A stretch of DNA of 12,344 nucleotides from Sediminispirochaeta sp964394395 (GCA_964394395.1 CAYMWV010000104.1:1-12344), one strand, 5' to 3'. Positions 1-7,280 are shown, counted from the first letter of the stretch. Notes: generated by a model from the sequence alone, not told the origin. Translations and numbers: made by a program.

Positions 1-687
1 GGAGCACCGGCGTGGATGACCACCTATGGGGATATGGTTACCCTCCTCCTCACCTTCTTTGTTCTTCTCTATAACACCGCTACCCCTGAGGAAGCTAAAA
101 TGAAACTGATTTTGGCTGCCTTCAGTGGTTTGGGCATGTATTCGGGAGGTCAGACACTCCAGGCAGGTCCCCTGGCGGAGCTGGGGAACACGATAGAGAC
201 CCTTCCATCCATGAATAGTGGAAGAGCCCTGGACCAGGCACGGAAGAACGCAATAAGCCAGTTCCAGCCGGAGTTGAAGACCAAAAAGGTGAGGATTAAG
301 GAGGATGAACGGGGTCTGATTATTACCCTTGCGGCAGACTCCTTTTTTGATCCTGCCAGTGCAAAGGTTAAAATTGAGGAGAGCAGGGAAACTTTGCAAA
401 AGCTTTCCATGCTCTTAAAGTCGATGGAGGGGAGGAAGTTTCGTATCGAAGGACATACCGATTCTTCGCCCACCGATCCGAATGGTCCCTGGATAACCAA
501 TTGGGAATTATCGACTGCCAGAAGTACCAATGTCCTTCACTATCTGGTAGATTTTGGGGTAGATGAAGAGCAATTCCAAGTGGCAGGTTTCGCCGATACG
601 GTACCCCTGGCTTCCGAGGAGACTGAAGAGGGGCGAGCTTACAACAGAAGGGTAGATATTATTATACTTTCGGACGGGCATTTATAA
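1..687 (+). CDS. motB: Flagellar stator protein MotB, 5'-truncated
   Basis: MotB is the stator subunit that pairs with MotA in the inner membrane, conducts the driving ions and anchors to peptidoglycan. The reading frame is open from base 1, so the true start lies upstream; 228 codons are visible, and the first internal ATG at 16 is not the start. The opening residues GAPAWMTTYGDMVTLLLTFF are the typical MotB transmembrane helix. Asp at visible codon 11 (bases 31-33) sits at the conserved ion-binding Asp of the channel. The C-terminal half is an OmpA-like peptidoglycan-binding domain: GHTDSS at codons 151-156, then an ELSxxRS stretch, ending in the NRRVDI signature at 215-220. Probably only the short cytoplasmic N-terminus is missing. 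motA would be expected just upstream, by analogy with Treponema operons, but it is outside the window. The ion (H+ or Na+) cannot be told from this fragment. Confidence 0.96.
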   Translation, partial: GAPAWMTTYGDMVTLLLTFFVLLYNTATPEEAKMKLILAAFSGLGMYSGGQTLQAGPLAELGNTIETLPSMNSGRALDQARKNAISQFQPELKTKKVRIKEDERGLIITLAADSFFDPASAKVKIEESRETLQKLSMLLKSMEGRKFRIEGHTDSSPTDPNGPWITNWELSTARSTNVLHYLVDFGVDEEQFQVAGFADTVPLASEETEEGRAYNRRVDIIILSDGHL

Positions 688-693
688 TATAGT

Positions 694-725
694 GAGAAGC
701 AGGGTTTGCAAAAATTCTGCTTCTC
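694..725 (+). promoter_or_regulatory. Strong stem-loop between motB and fliL
   Basis: GAGAAGCAG (694-702) is perfectly complementary to CTGCTTCTC (717-725). The stem can extend inward through two G-U pairs (703-716 and 704-715) and three A-U pairs (705-714 to 707-712), closing on the tetraloop GCAA (708-711), a GNRA-type loop. This gives about 14 pairs with no bulge. No U-run follows directly (the nearest TTTT is at 734-737), so it does not look like a classical intrinsic terminator. Its place seven bases after the motB stop suggests an mRNA processing or stability element, or a partial attenuator. The structure is read directly from the sequence; the role is inference. Confidence 0.6.
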
Positions 726-765
726 TGGTAAAATTTTGCAGGCGGAAGCTGCAGGAGCTAAAACG

Positions 766-1311
766 ATGGGCGATGAAGAAGTATTTGTTGATGAAGAAGT
801 GGCCGGCGGAGGTGATGCCGGAGGTGGTAAAACGGGTTTTGTACCCGCTGCGATTCTCAAAATTCTGAAGTGGGTAGCCTTGGGTCTGGCTGCGGTGCTT
901 TTTATCGTAACAGTGGTGGTTGTTACGGTAAGAATAATGACCGGTGGACAGCAGAGGCAGGCGATGCCTTCAGCCAGTGAACAGTACGATGAGGCTCCTC
1001 CCATCCGGCAGTGGTACGATATCGGAGAGATTCGGACCCGAACCAGTGATGAGAATCCATCTACGGTTATTGTTTCCATCAAGCTGGGGTATGAGAGAGA
1101 GAACAACGCAGCACAGAACGAAATCAATCAGCGACGGGAACAGATCGTAGACCGGACCCGTTATTTCTTTTCCGAAAAGATGCAGGTGGAGTTGACTGCA
1201 AGTAATGAGGCTAAGCTGAAAAATGAACTGAAACAGATGATAAATCAGCTTATGGGGAAAAACTATGTGAAAGAGGTGGTGTTCCTCTCTTTCAACGTGA
1301 TGGATTTCTAG
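766..1311 (+). CDS. fliL: Flagellar basal body-associated protein FliL
   Basis: FliL is a single-pass inner-membrane protein that sits around the stator units and supports torque generation. I place the start at ATG 766, because AGGAG at 753-757 lies 8 nt upstream and the product (181 aa) has normal FliL size. An in-frame TTG at 706 would add 20 residues but starts inside the motB-fliL hairpin and has no ribosome-binding site. The protein has an acidic and glycine-rich cytoplasmic segment (residues 1-27), one transmembrane helix (about 36-55, rich in Val and Ala) and a periplasmic domain. That domain ends in VVFLSFNVMDF, matching the hydrophobic C-terminal strand typical of FliL. It lies between motB and fliM as in other spirochaetes. 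Assignment rests on context plus topology and the C-terminal pattern, since FliL sequences diverge widely. Confidence 0.9.
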   Translation: MGDEEVFVDEEVAGGGDAGGGKTGFVPAAILKILKWVALGLAAVLFIVTVVVVTVRIMTGGQQRQAMPSASEQYDEAPPIRQWYDIGEIRTRTSDENPSTVIVSIKLGYERENNAAQNEINQRREQIVDRTRYFFSEKMQVELTASNEAKLKNELKQMINQLMGKNYVKEVVFLSFNVMDF

Positions 1312-1330
1312 GGAAGGCGGATAACAGCGG

Positions 1331-2356
1331 ATGAACGAAGTTCTATCCCAGGACGAAATTGATCAGCTCCTCACAGCAATATCCAGCGGAGAAATCGAGA
1401 CCGAGTCGGTTACCCAGGTCCAGGATCAGCGAAAGATCAAGATCTACGACTTCAAGCGGCCTGATAAGTTCTCCAAGGAGCAGATCAGAACTGTTTCGAT
1501 CATGCACGAGACTTTTGCCCGTTTGACTACCACCGCCCTTTCCGCCCAGCTGCGAAGCATGGTTCATGTCCATGTGGCCTCGGTGGATCAGCTTACCTAT
1601 GAGGAGTTTATCCGCTCCATACCAAACCCCACAACCCTGGGGATTATCAATATGGATCCCCTTAAGGGGTCGGCAGTATTGGAAATTGATCCCGCCATCA
1701 CCTTCTCGGTTATAGATCGCCTGATGGGAGGCCCTGGTGAGGGGAGTAAGATAAACAGGGATTTGACGGATATTGAACAGACGGTAATGGAAGGTATTAT
1801 TGTACGAATTTTGGGGAATTTACGGGAGGCGTGGAGTCAGGTGATCGATCTTCGTCCCCGGCTTGGACAGATAGAGACAAATCCCCAGTTTGCCCAGATT
1901 GTACCTCCCACGGAAATGGTTGTTCTGGTTACCCTGGAAACAAAGGTTGGAGAGGTAGAGGGAATGATGAACTTTTGTATCCCCTACCTGACAATAGAAC
2001 CTATTATAAGCAAGTTGTCTGCCCAGTACATGTACTCTTCGGTACGCAGTGGAGCGACAACAGAGAACCTCAATATCCTGAAAGACCGGCTTTCCACTGT
2101 GGCAATTCCGGTTGTTGCGGAGATTGGGGAGATGAACTTGACCGTTCGGGATGTATTGAGTCTCAGGGCGGGGGATGTGATCAGGTTGCAGGATACCCGG
2201 GTGGGGGATCCCATGACCATCAAGATTGGGAATAAAAAGAAATTTGAATGCAGGCCGGGCCTTGTGGGAAATAAGGTGGCCGTACAGATTGTGCACAGGC
2301 TTGAGGATCTTCAAAAAGAGGAGTTCGAAGAGCTTGTAGCGGAAGAAGGGGAATAG
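1331..2356 (+). CDS. fliM: Flagellar motor switch protein FliM
   Basis: FliM is a C-ring protein that binds phosphorylated CheY and passes the signal to FliG to change the direction of rotation. The product is 341 aa, normal for the family. The N-terminus MNEVLSQDEIDQLL (residues 1-14) holds the CheY-P-binding EIDxLL peptide. The middle domain carries the conserved GGxG motif as GGPG at residues 133-136, which contacts FliG. A C-terminal SPOA (FliN-like) domain runs from about residue 259 (IPVVAEIGEMNLTVRDVL) to near 330 and would pair with the FliY SPOA domain. The ribosome-binding site is modest (AAGG at 1314-1317, about 13 nt before the ATG). The stop is separated from the fliY start by a single base, so translational coupling is likely. 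Confidence 0.98.
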   Translation: MNEVLSQDEIDQLLTAISSGEIETESVTQVQDQRKIKIYDFKRPDKFSKEQIRTVSIMHETFARLTTTALSAQLRSMVHVHVASVDQLTYEEFIRSIPNPTTLGIINMDPLKGSAVLEIDPAITFSVIDRLMGGPGEGSKINRDLTDIEQTVMEGIIVRILGNLREAWSQVIDLRPRLGQIETNPQFAQIVPPTEMVVLVTLETKVGEVEGMMNFCIPYLTIEPIISKLSAQYMYSSVRSGATTENLNILKDRLSTVAIPVVAEIGEMNLTVRDVLSLRAGDVIRLQDTRVGDPMTIKIGNKKKFECRPGLVGNKVAVQIVHRLEDLQKEEFEELVAEEGE

Positions 2357-2357
2357 C

Positions 2358-3491
2358 ATGGCCGATGGCTCTCTCTCACAAGATGAAATTGATGCTCTGC
2401 TCCAAGGTGGAGGCGGAATGGATTTTGGCGGCGGTGAAGCTGCCGGCAGCGGGGGTTCCGGTAGCGCTTTGTCCGATCAGGAGAAGAACCGTTTAAGTCA
2501 GATCCTTTCGGAGGTTACCGGGTCCCAGGCATCCAACCTTTCAGGAATGATTGATGAATCAGTGGACTTGAAGGCTCCTACAGTAGAGATTCTCTCGGCT
2601 GGTGAAGTTGGATCCGGGCTGCCTGATTCCTTGGTGGAGATAAAGATTGACTACAGTGATGGAATAAGTGGGGAGCACTCATACCTTATTCCTGAAGATA
2701 TGGCGATAATCATTGCCGGGAAAATGATGGGACAGGAAGGGGTTGAGCTCAACGAAGCAGCCCTCTCGGCAATTGAAGAGGCGGCCAACACGATGGCCGG
2801 TTCTTCGGCGACTGTTATCGGAGATTCGATAGGCAAAACGGTAATGAATAGCCCCGGAGATACCAAGTTAAGCAGCTCCGGGGAACTAAGGCTGCCTGCG
2901 GGAGATTCACTGGTTCGGGTTACCTATCCCTTTACCATTGATGATGCAGCGCCCAGTCATCTGTATGAGCTTTTCTCCATTGAAGCGGCAAAAGCGATAG
3001 CAGGAGGTGGCGAGAGTGGAGCAGGAGCTTCCCCGGGAGCCGCCCAGCCGGATATGTCCATGGGTGGAATGAACATGGGTGATATGAATATGGGTGGAAT
3101 GAATATGGGCAATATGGGCCAGATGAACGCCGGGGGCGGTGGCTTTGGCGGCGGACAGGCCTCCTATAATCAGGCTAATGTTCAGCCGGTTCAGTTTCCT
3201 CCCTTAAACCCCCAGGGTGGAGGCTCAGAGCAGGGTAATATCGGTCTTCTCATGGACGTCTATATGGAGATGACCGTAGAGTTGGGAAGAACCAGAAGGC
3301 TCATTAAGGATATCCTTGGAATGGGAGAGGGAACCATTATTGAGCTTGATAAACTGGCTGGTGAGCCGGTAGATATCCTGGTTAACCACAAGCTTATTGC
3401 CAAAGGCGAGGTTGTGGTTATTGATGAAAACTTTGGTGTCCGGGTAACGGAGATTGTTTCTCCCATGGACCGGGTGGAAGGGTTTTCATGA
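2358..3491 (+). CDS. fliY: Flagellar motor switch protein FliY (FliN-type with CheC-like domain)
   Basis: FliY is the FliN-type C-ring protein of spirochaetes and Gram-positives; in Bacillus subtilis it also dephosphorylates CheY-P. The 377-aa product has four parts. (1) The N-terminal peptide LSQDEIDALL (6-15) resembles the FliM CheY-binding motif. (2) A CheC-like domain spans about 38-215, with the S-x3-E-x2-N active-site pattern at S137, E141 and N144. By my manual alignment the first pseudo-symmetric site is degenerate (N44, Q48, S51 in place of S/D, E, N). (3) A Gly/Met-rich linker covers about 216-290, with four MxMGx repeats at 233-252. (4) A C-terminal SPOA/FliN domain runs from about 297 to 374. 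The gene starts one base after fliM and is followed by a 74-nt structured gap. The identity is firm; phosphatase activity is inferred from the one intact motif. Confidence 0.96.
   Translation: MADGSLSQDEIDALLQGGGGMDFGGGEAAGSGGSGSALSDQEKNRLSQILSEVTGSQASNLSGMIDESVDLKAPTVEILSAGEVGSGLPDSLVEIKIDYSDGISGEHSYLIPEDMAIIIAGKMMGQEGVELNEAALSAIEEAANTMAGSSATVIGDSIGKTVMNSPGDTKLSSSGELRLPAGDSLVRVTYPFTIDDAAPSHLYELFSIEAAKAIAGGGESGAGASPGAAQPDMSMGGMNMGDMNMGGMNMGNMGQMNAGGGGFGGGQASYNQANVQPVQFPPLNPQGGGSEQGNIGLLMDVYMEMTVELGRTRRLIKDILGMGEGTIIELDKLAGEPVDILVNHKLIAKGEVVVIDENFGVRVTEIVSPMDRVEGFS
3054..3113 (+). repeat. Four in-frame 15-bp repeats encoding MxMGx in FliY
   Basis: Four imperfect 15-bp units code for MSMGG, MNMGD, MNMGG and MNMGN (FliY residues 233-252), followed by a partial unit MGQMN. 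Ten of the 24 residues from 233 to 256 are Met. The repeat lies in the linker between the CheC-like and SPOA domains and keeps frame, so gain or loss of units would change linker length without disrupting either domain. Confidence 0.85.
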
Positions 3492-3502
3492 TAGATAGAT
3501 AA

Positions 3503-3549
3503 ACAGGTAAACCTGTCCATTGCACCGAACGGGGAACGGTGCCGGACAG
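3503..3549 (+). promoter_or_regulatory. Two overlapping, mutually exclusive hairpins upstream of fliO
   Basis: Hairpin A pairs ACAGGT (3503-3508) with ACCTGT (3511-3516), practically a 5-bp stem with a TAAA loop. Hairpin B has an outer stem CTGTCC (3513-3518) with GGACAG (3544-3549) and an inner stem GCACCG (3522-3527) with CGGTGC (3537-3542). A 3x1 internal loop joins the two stems and the terminal loop is 9 nt. A and B share bases 3513-3516, so only one can form at a time. Hairpin B ends just before the fliO ribosome-binding site (3552-3560). No U-run follows, so it is not an intrinsic terminator. Pairing is seen directly; a role in fliO expression or mRNA processing is inference. Confidence 0.55.
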
Positions 3550-3565
3550 ACGGGAGGGGAATTAC

Positions 3566-4210
3566 ATGATAAAGCTGCCTTCAAAGGGGCTGATCACGCT
3601 TTTTGCAGGCCTGATCATGCTCTTGCCGGTGATGGTTTATTCTCAGGATGGCACGGAAGCCTCTGGTGAGAGAATAGATGAACAGACCGGGAATGAACAA
3701 GGTACAGAAGAAGAAACACTACTCATAAATGATTCCGAGGATCCGGGTGTCGCCCTGAGCGGAGAACTCTCAGGATTTACTCTCTGGGATTTCCTGCGGA
3801 TGATTCTTGTCCTTGGGGCGGTTATCGCTCTCATCTATGGACTATTTCTCTTTCTCAAACGGGCGGGGAATCCTAAAACCGGCGGGGAGGCGTTTATTAA
3901 TCTTTTGGCCAGCCAACCCTTGAATGGAAACAGATCGCTTCATCTTGTGCAGGTGGGGGTAGAACTGTTTTTGATCGGCTCCGCCGATGGGGCTGTTTCA
4001 CTCGTTTCCAGGATAGAGGATAAAGAGTTCATCGATCAGATCACTCTCCAACAGTCAAGTGAGAAATCGGGAGGCAGAAGCTTCTCCGGAGCACTCCGGG
4101 CCCTCCTTGGGGAGACCAGGGGAGATGAGGAGAGGTCTCATGAAGAGAATTCAGCTCTCTTCCTTGGTAAGCAGAAGGAACGGCTCAAGAATATGCAGAG
4201 GCAGCGATGA
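3566..4210 (+). CDS. fliO: Flagellar export protein FliO (FliO/FliZ family)
   Basis: FliO helps assemble the FliP/FliQ/FliR core of the flagellar type III export gate. I choose ATG 3566, since GGGAGGGGA (3552-3560) lies 5 nt upstream and the start then leads straight into a signal peptide (about residues 1-24, hydrophobic core followed by VYS-QD). An in-frame GTG at 3539 would put nine extra residues before the signal peptide and overlap the upstream hairpin. The 214-aa product has an acidic, probably periplasmic segment (about 25-70) and one transmembrane helix (about 77-99, after LWDFLRM). A small cytoplasmic FliO-type domain follows (HLVQVGVELFLIGSADG), then a charged tail. The stop overlaps the fliP start in an ATGA junction. 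FliO is poorly conserved, so the name leans on topology, the HLVQVG...LFLIG pattern and its place before fliP. Confidence 0.88.
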   Translation: MIKLPSKGLITLFAGLIMLLPVMVYSQDGTEASGERIDEQTGNEQGTEEETLLINDSEDPGVALSGELSGFTLWDFLRMILVLGAVIALIYGLFLFLKRAGNPKTGGEAFINLLASQPLNGNRSLHLVQVGVELFLIGSADGAVSLVSRIEDKEFIDQITLQQSSEKSGGRSFSGALRALLGETRGDEERSHEENSALFLGKQKERLKNMQRQR

Positions 4211-5007
4211 AGAACTCCTTGAAGCTATCTTTGGCTATTACCCTCCTTATGGTTACAACCTCGTTCTTTCAGACCGGCGAGCTTTCGGCCCAGGATCGGC
4301 CTCAACTGAGGACGGATGACGGTATAACGGTACCATTCGTGGATCTAACGGTACGGGAGCCGGAAAGCAACCAGGAAGTGGCCCTCTCCATTCAGCTTCT
4401 GCTGCTTCTGGCGATAATCACCCTCAGCCCTTCGATCATCATTCTAACCACCAGCTTTCTGCGCCTTGCCATTGTTTTCGATTTTATTAAGCGAAGTCTT
4501 TCCCTTCAACAGGTACCGCCTAATCAGGTGATGATGGGAGTAGCCCTGTTTCTTACCCTTTTCATCATGTGGCCCACCGGAGTTGCCATCTACGAAGATG
4601 CCTTTGTTCCCTTTGCCGATGGGGAGATCGGTGTTCAGGAGCTCTATGATAACGCTGCCGGACCCTTGCGGATCTTTATGTACCGGCAGATGGATGGAGA
4701 TCATGAGAACATTCAGCTCTTTATGCGAATGAGGGGGCTGCCAAAGCCGGAGAACTTTTCCCAGGTGCCTAGCTACGTCTTGATTCCAAGTTTTGTGCTC
4801 CACGAGTTGACCATGGCATTCAAGATAGGGATTCTCCTTTTTATTCCCTTCATCGTGATCGATATGGTGGTTGCCTCAACCTTGATGTCCATGGGAATGA
4901 TCATGCTTCCACCGATCATGATATCTCTTCCTTTCAAGTTGATCCTCTTCGTTCTTGTGGATGGATGGGACCTTATCACCCAACAGCTCATTTTGAGCTT
5001 CAGATAG
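4207..5007 (+). CDS. fliP: Flagellar type III export gate protein FliP
   Basis: FliP is the main subunit of the FliPQR channel core of the flagellar export gate in the inner membrane. The 266-aa product opens with a cleavable-looking signal peptide (about residues 1-29, ending LSA-QD), a known feature of FliP. It then shows the hallmark block SPSIIILTTSFLRLAIVFDF and the following LxxQQxPPNQVMMGVALFLT region. A soluble segment comes next (about 130-190, including AAGPLRIFMYRQ) and two final membrane segments. The conserved C-terminal region with MGMIMLPPIMISLPFKLILFVLVDGW is intact. The start ATG overlaps the fliO stop, and fliQ follows after 11 nt, so the export genes are very likely co-translated. 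Confidence 0.98.
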   Translation: MKNSLKLSLAITLLMVTTSFFQTGELSAQDRPQLRTDDGITVPFVDLTVREPESNQEVALSIQLLLLLAIITLSPSIIILTTSFLRLAIVFDFIKRSLSLQQVPPNQVMMGVALFLTLFIMWPTGVAIYEDAFVPFADGEIGVQELYDNAAGPLRIFMYRQMDGDHENIQLFMRMRGLPKPENFSQVPSYVLIPSFVLHELTMAFKIGILLFIPFIVIDMVVASTLMSMGMIMLPPIMISLPFKLILFVLVDGWDLITQQLILSFR

Positions 5008-5018
5008 GAGGATAACAG

Positions 5019-5288
5019 ATGACCTTTGGGTTTACCATCAATCTGATACGGACGGCGGTTCTTCAGATCCTCATCATCTCGGCGCCTGTTCTGATCATCG
5101 GGGTGGGGGTAGGGTTGATTATCTCCATCTTTCAGGCAACCACATCCATACAGGAGCAGACCCTCACCTTTGTACCCAAGATTGCCGCCATTCTTCTTGC
5201 TGTTGCTCTTTTTGGACCCTGGATGATTCAAACCGTTCGGGAGTTTACTATTAGTCTCTTTTTGATGATACCAAATATAGGAGGATAG
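5019..5288 (+). CDS. fliQ: Flagellar type III export gate protein FliQ
   Basis: FliQ is the small two-helix subunit that wraps around FliP and FliR in the export-gate core. The product is 89 aa, the standard size. Two hydrophobic helices are visible (about residues 13-37 and 53-78), separated by the conserved cytoplasmic loop FQATTSIQEQTLTFVPKI. The ribosome-binding site is excellent: AGGAGG at 5006-5011, overlapping the fliP stop, 7 nt before the ATG. That fits the need to make several FliQ copies per FliR. fliR starts 8 nt after the stop. Confidence 0.98.
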   Translation: MTFGFTINLIRTAVLQILIISAPVLIIGVGVGLIISIFQATTSIQEQTLTFVPKIAAILLAVALFGPWMIQTVREFTISLFLMIPNIGG

Positions 5289-5296
5289 GTTTTTAG

Positions 5297-6097
5297 GTGA
5301 ATATTGATACCCTGGCCACCGGAGCACAACTATTTCTCCTCATTTTTACCCGGATTTTTGCCATGATTGCCATTGCTCCTGTCTTATCCAGCAGTGCTAT
5401 CCCTGGAATAGCAAAAAGCGCCTTAGCTCTCTTTGCTGCTTTCCTGGTATTTCCCTGGGTTGCTGAAGCAGGGTATCCAATCCCCCAAACGGGACTGAGC
5501 TACGGAATGCTCCTGATAGGAGAGGCTCTCATCGGTCTTATCCTGGGTTTCATGCTCACCGTGGTTTTTGCTGTATTTTTAGTGGCCGGGCAGTTCTTCT
5601 CCTTTCAGATGGGCTTTGGCGCAAGCCAGGTTTACGATCCTCTGGCTCAGGTGCAGATTCCTCTGATGGGACAGTTTCTCAACCTGGTGGCCATGCTGAT
5701 TTTCCTTATCAATGACGGAATGAGAAAACTGTTTCTCCTGGGTATTCTTCGCTCCTTCGAATCAATCAAGGCGTTGGACCTTCTCTCCCGGCAGGAGTAT
5801 TTTGGCTATATGGCTGCCAAGGCAGTGACGGATCTCTTTAAACAGGCAATCATCATCAGTTTTCCCGTCCTGGGAACCCTGCTCCTGGTATCTGTTGCCC
5901 TGGGGCTTTTGGCAAAAGCGGCTCCTCAGATGAACCTGCTGATGCTTGGCTTCCCATTAAAGATAGCCGTTGCCTTCTTCATGCTTTTTGCGGTAATGCC
6001 CTTTCTCCTTGAAGCGTTTGCGAGGATGATCGACGCCGGTTTTCTCGAGCTTGCCCGGTTTATTACCGGTGACATGGTTATACCGGGGGAATTGTGA
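5297..6097 (+). CDS. fliR: Flagellar type III export gate protein FliR (GTG start)
   Basis: FliR is the single-copy membrane subunit of the FliPQR export-gate core. The 266-aa product is almost entirely membrane-spanning, with about six hydrophobic helices. It has the typical FliR patterns FTRIFAMIAIAPVLSSSAIP near the N-terminus, GEALIGLILGFMLTVVFAVF in the middle and QMNLLMLGFPLKIAVAFFM near the C-terminus. The start is GTG 5297; an in-frame TAG directly before it (5294-5296) rules out any earlier start. The ribosome-binding site AGGAGG (5279-5284) sits 12 nt upstream, inside the end of fliQ, a longer than ideal spacing. With the GTG codon, this may lower FliR output relative to FliQ, which would suit its lower stoichiometry (inference). 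The stop overlaps the flhB start. Confidence 0.97.
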   Translation: MNIDTLATGAQLFLLIFTRIFAMIAIAPVLSSSAIPGIAKSALALFAAFLVFPWVAEAGYPIPQTGLSYGMLLIGEALIGLILGFMLTVVFAVFLVAGQFFSFQMGFGASQVYDPLAQVQIPLMGQFLNLVAMLIFLINDGMRKLFLLGILRSFESIKALDLLSRQEYFGYMAAKAVTDLFKQAIIISFPVLGTLLLVSVALGLLAKAAPQMNLLMLGFPLKIAVAFFMLFAVMPFLLEAFARMIDAGFLELARFITGDMVIPGEL

Positions 6098-7266
6098 TGA
6101 ACCGGGAACTTGAAATGACTAAAAGGGATGAGCAGATTCGTTGGTATCTCAGAGGTGGAGCTTTACAGGATTCTCCCTGGAATATTGATCTTCAGTGGTT
6201 TGCTGCTGAAGATGAGGGAAGAACAGAAGATCCCACTGAACAGAAGATTCGGAAGGCCCGGGAGGATGGAAAGGTTGCCAAGAGTGCCGAGTTCACCTCT
6301 GCTCTGGTTCTCCTGTTCCCCATTGTGGCTCTTGGCTTTCTTGCCCCCCACTCCTTTGGGGTGATGCAGGAGATGATCCGCTATTTTCTCTCTGTAATCA
6401 GTGTGGGTGAAGTGCTGCCGGAGCACATGGCTGCTTTCTTATCCTATATGATGCGGCTGACCGGCCCCATAGCGGCTGTAGCATTTGCGGGCGCACTTTT
6501 TGGTAATATCATTCAGGTGGGGTTTCTCTTCACCACCAAGACCATTACTCCCGATTTGACCAGGATAGCTCCCAATTTTGCCAAGTTCTTTCAACGCAGC
6601 TTTTTCTCCGGTGAGGCGCTGTTCAACTTGACAAAGTCGGTAGTTAAGGTTGTGGTCATAGGGATCATAGCTTTTATCAATATAAACAGTGAACTAGAAA
6701 AATTTGCCTTTTTTGTAAGTGCCCCCTTTGAGCTTGCCTTTCAGACCACCGCTGCTGTCGCCTTCCGAATCCTTGTTCAGTCGGCGATAGCCCTGCTGCT
6801 CCTTTCTCTTCCCGATTATCTCTTTCAAAGACGACAGCATCGGGAATCCTTGAAGATGACCAAACAGGAAGTGAAGGAGGAGCGGAAGAATGTTGAAGGT
6901 GACCCCCTTATCAAGAGCCGTCTTCGGGAAAGAATGAGGGATGTGCTCAGTCAGAATATGATGCGGAAAGTTCCGGAGGCAGATGTGGTTATTACCAACC
7001 CTACCCATTATGCCGTCGGTATGGAGTGGGACCGGGAGCGCATGGTAGCTCCCATGGTAACTGCCAAGGGGAAGGATAATCTGGCCCAACGGATCAAGAC
7101 TCTTGCCCGGGAAAACAGTGTACCCATTGTGGAAAACAAGCCCCTTGCCAGGGCGCTTTACGCCGAAGTGGAAATTGGAGAGGTGATTCCCGAGCAGTAC
7201 TACGAGGTGATGGCTGCGGTTCTGGCGGAGGTGTACCGCCTTGGTGGAAGGGAGAAGGTTTCATGA
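6097..7266 (+). CDS. flhB: Flagellar type III export switch protein FlhB
   Basis: FlhB is the export-gate protein that switches substrate class from rod/hook to filament after cleaving itself. I choose ATG 6097, whose A is the last base of the fliR TGA, because GGGGGA (6085-6090) lies 6 nt upstream. A GTG at 6094 is in frame but too close to that site. The 389-aa product has an N-terminal extension ending WNIDLQWFAAE, then the EDPTEQKIRKAREDGKVAKS segment that starts the conserved domain. Four transmembrane regions and the cytoplasmic domain follow. The autocleavage motif NPTH is intact at residues 301-304 (bases 6997-7008), with cleavage expected between N301 and P302. The usual helical linker KQEVKEERKNVEGDP precedes it. 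A 45-nt gap separates the gene from flhA. Confidence 0.98.
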   Translation: MNRELEMTKRDEQIRWYLRGGALQDSPWNIDLQWFAAEDEGRTEDPTEQKIRKAREDGKVAKSAEFTSALVLLFPIVALGFLAPHSFGVMQEMIRYFLSVISVGEVLPEHMAAFLSYMMRLTGPIAAVAFAGALFGNIIQVGFLFTTKTITPDLTRIAPNFAKFFQRSFFSGEALFNLTKSVVKVVVIGIIAFININSELEKFAFFVSAPFELAFQTTAAVAFRILVQSAIALLLLSLPDYLFQRRQHRESLKMTKQEVKEERKNVEGDPLIKSRLRERMRDVLSQNMMRKVPEADVVITNPTHYAVGMEWDRERMVAPMVTAKGKDNLAQRIKTLARENSVPIVENKPLARALYAEVEIGEVIPEQYYEVMAAVLAEVYRLGGREKVS

Positions 7267-7280
7267 TAGGAGCAGCTTGC

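Noticed and set aside
694..737. Intrinsic terminator after motB
   Set aside because: The stem is strong but no U-run follows directly; TTTT appears only nine bases after the stem, and the operon continues.
706..765. TTG-initiated 20-residue extension of FliL
   Set aside because: The TTG falls inside the motB-fliL hairpin, has no ribosome-binding site, and ATG 766 has AGGAG at a good distance.
1820..2359. 179-codon - strand frame opposite fliM
   Set aside because: It lies fully antisense to a well-conserved gene, with no recognisable domain and no promoter or operon partner on that strand.
3539..3565. GTG-initiated nine-residue extension of FliO
   Set aside because: It would place charged residues before a clean signal peptide and overlap the hairpin, while ATG 3566 has a strong ribosome-binding site.
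5100..5114. Possible G-quadruplex in fliQ
   Set aside because: Only three G-tracts (GGGG, GGGGG, GGG) are present and they encode a conserved Gly/Val stretch of the membrane helix.
4773..5327. 184-codon - strand frame opposite fliP and fliQ
   Set aside because: The product is Gly/Lys/Asn-rich with no domain; it spans three conserved export genes in antisense and is a shadow.
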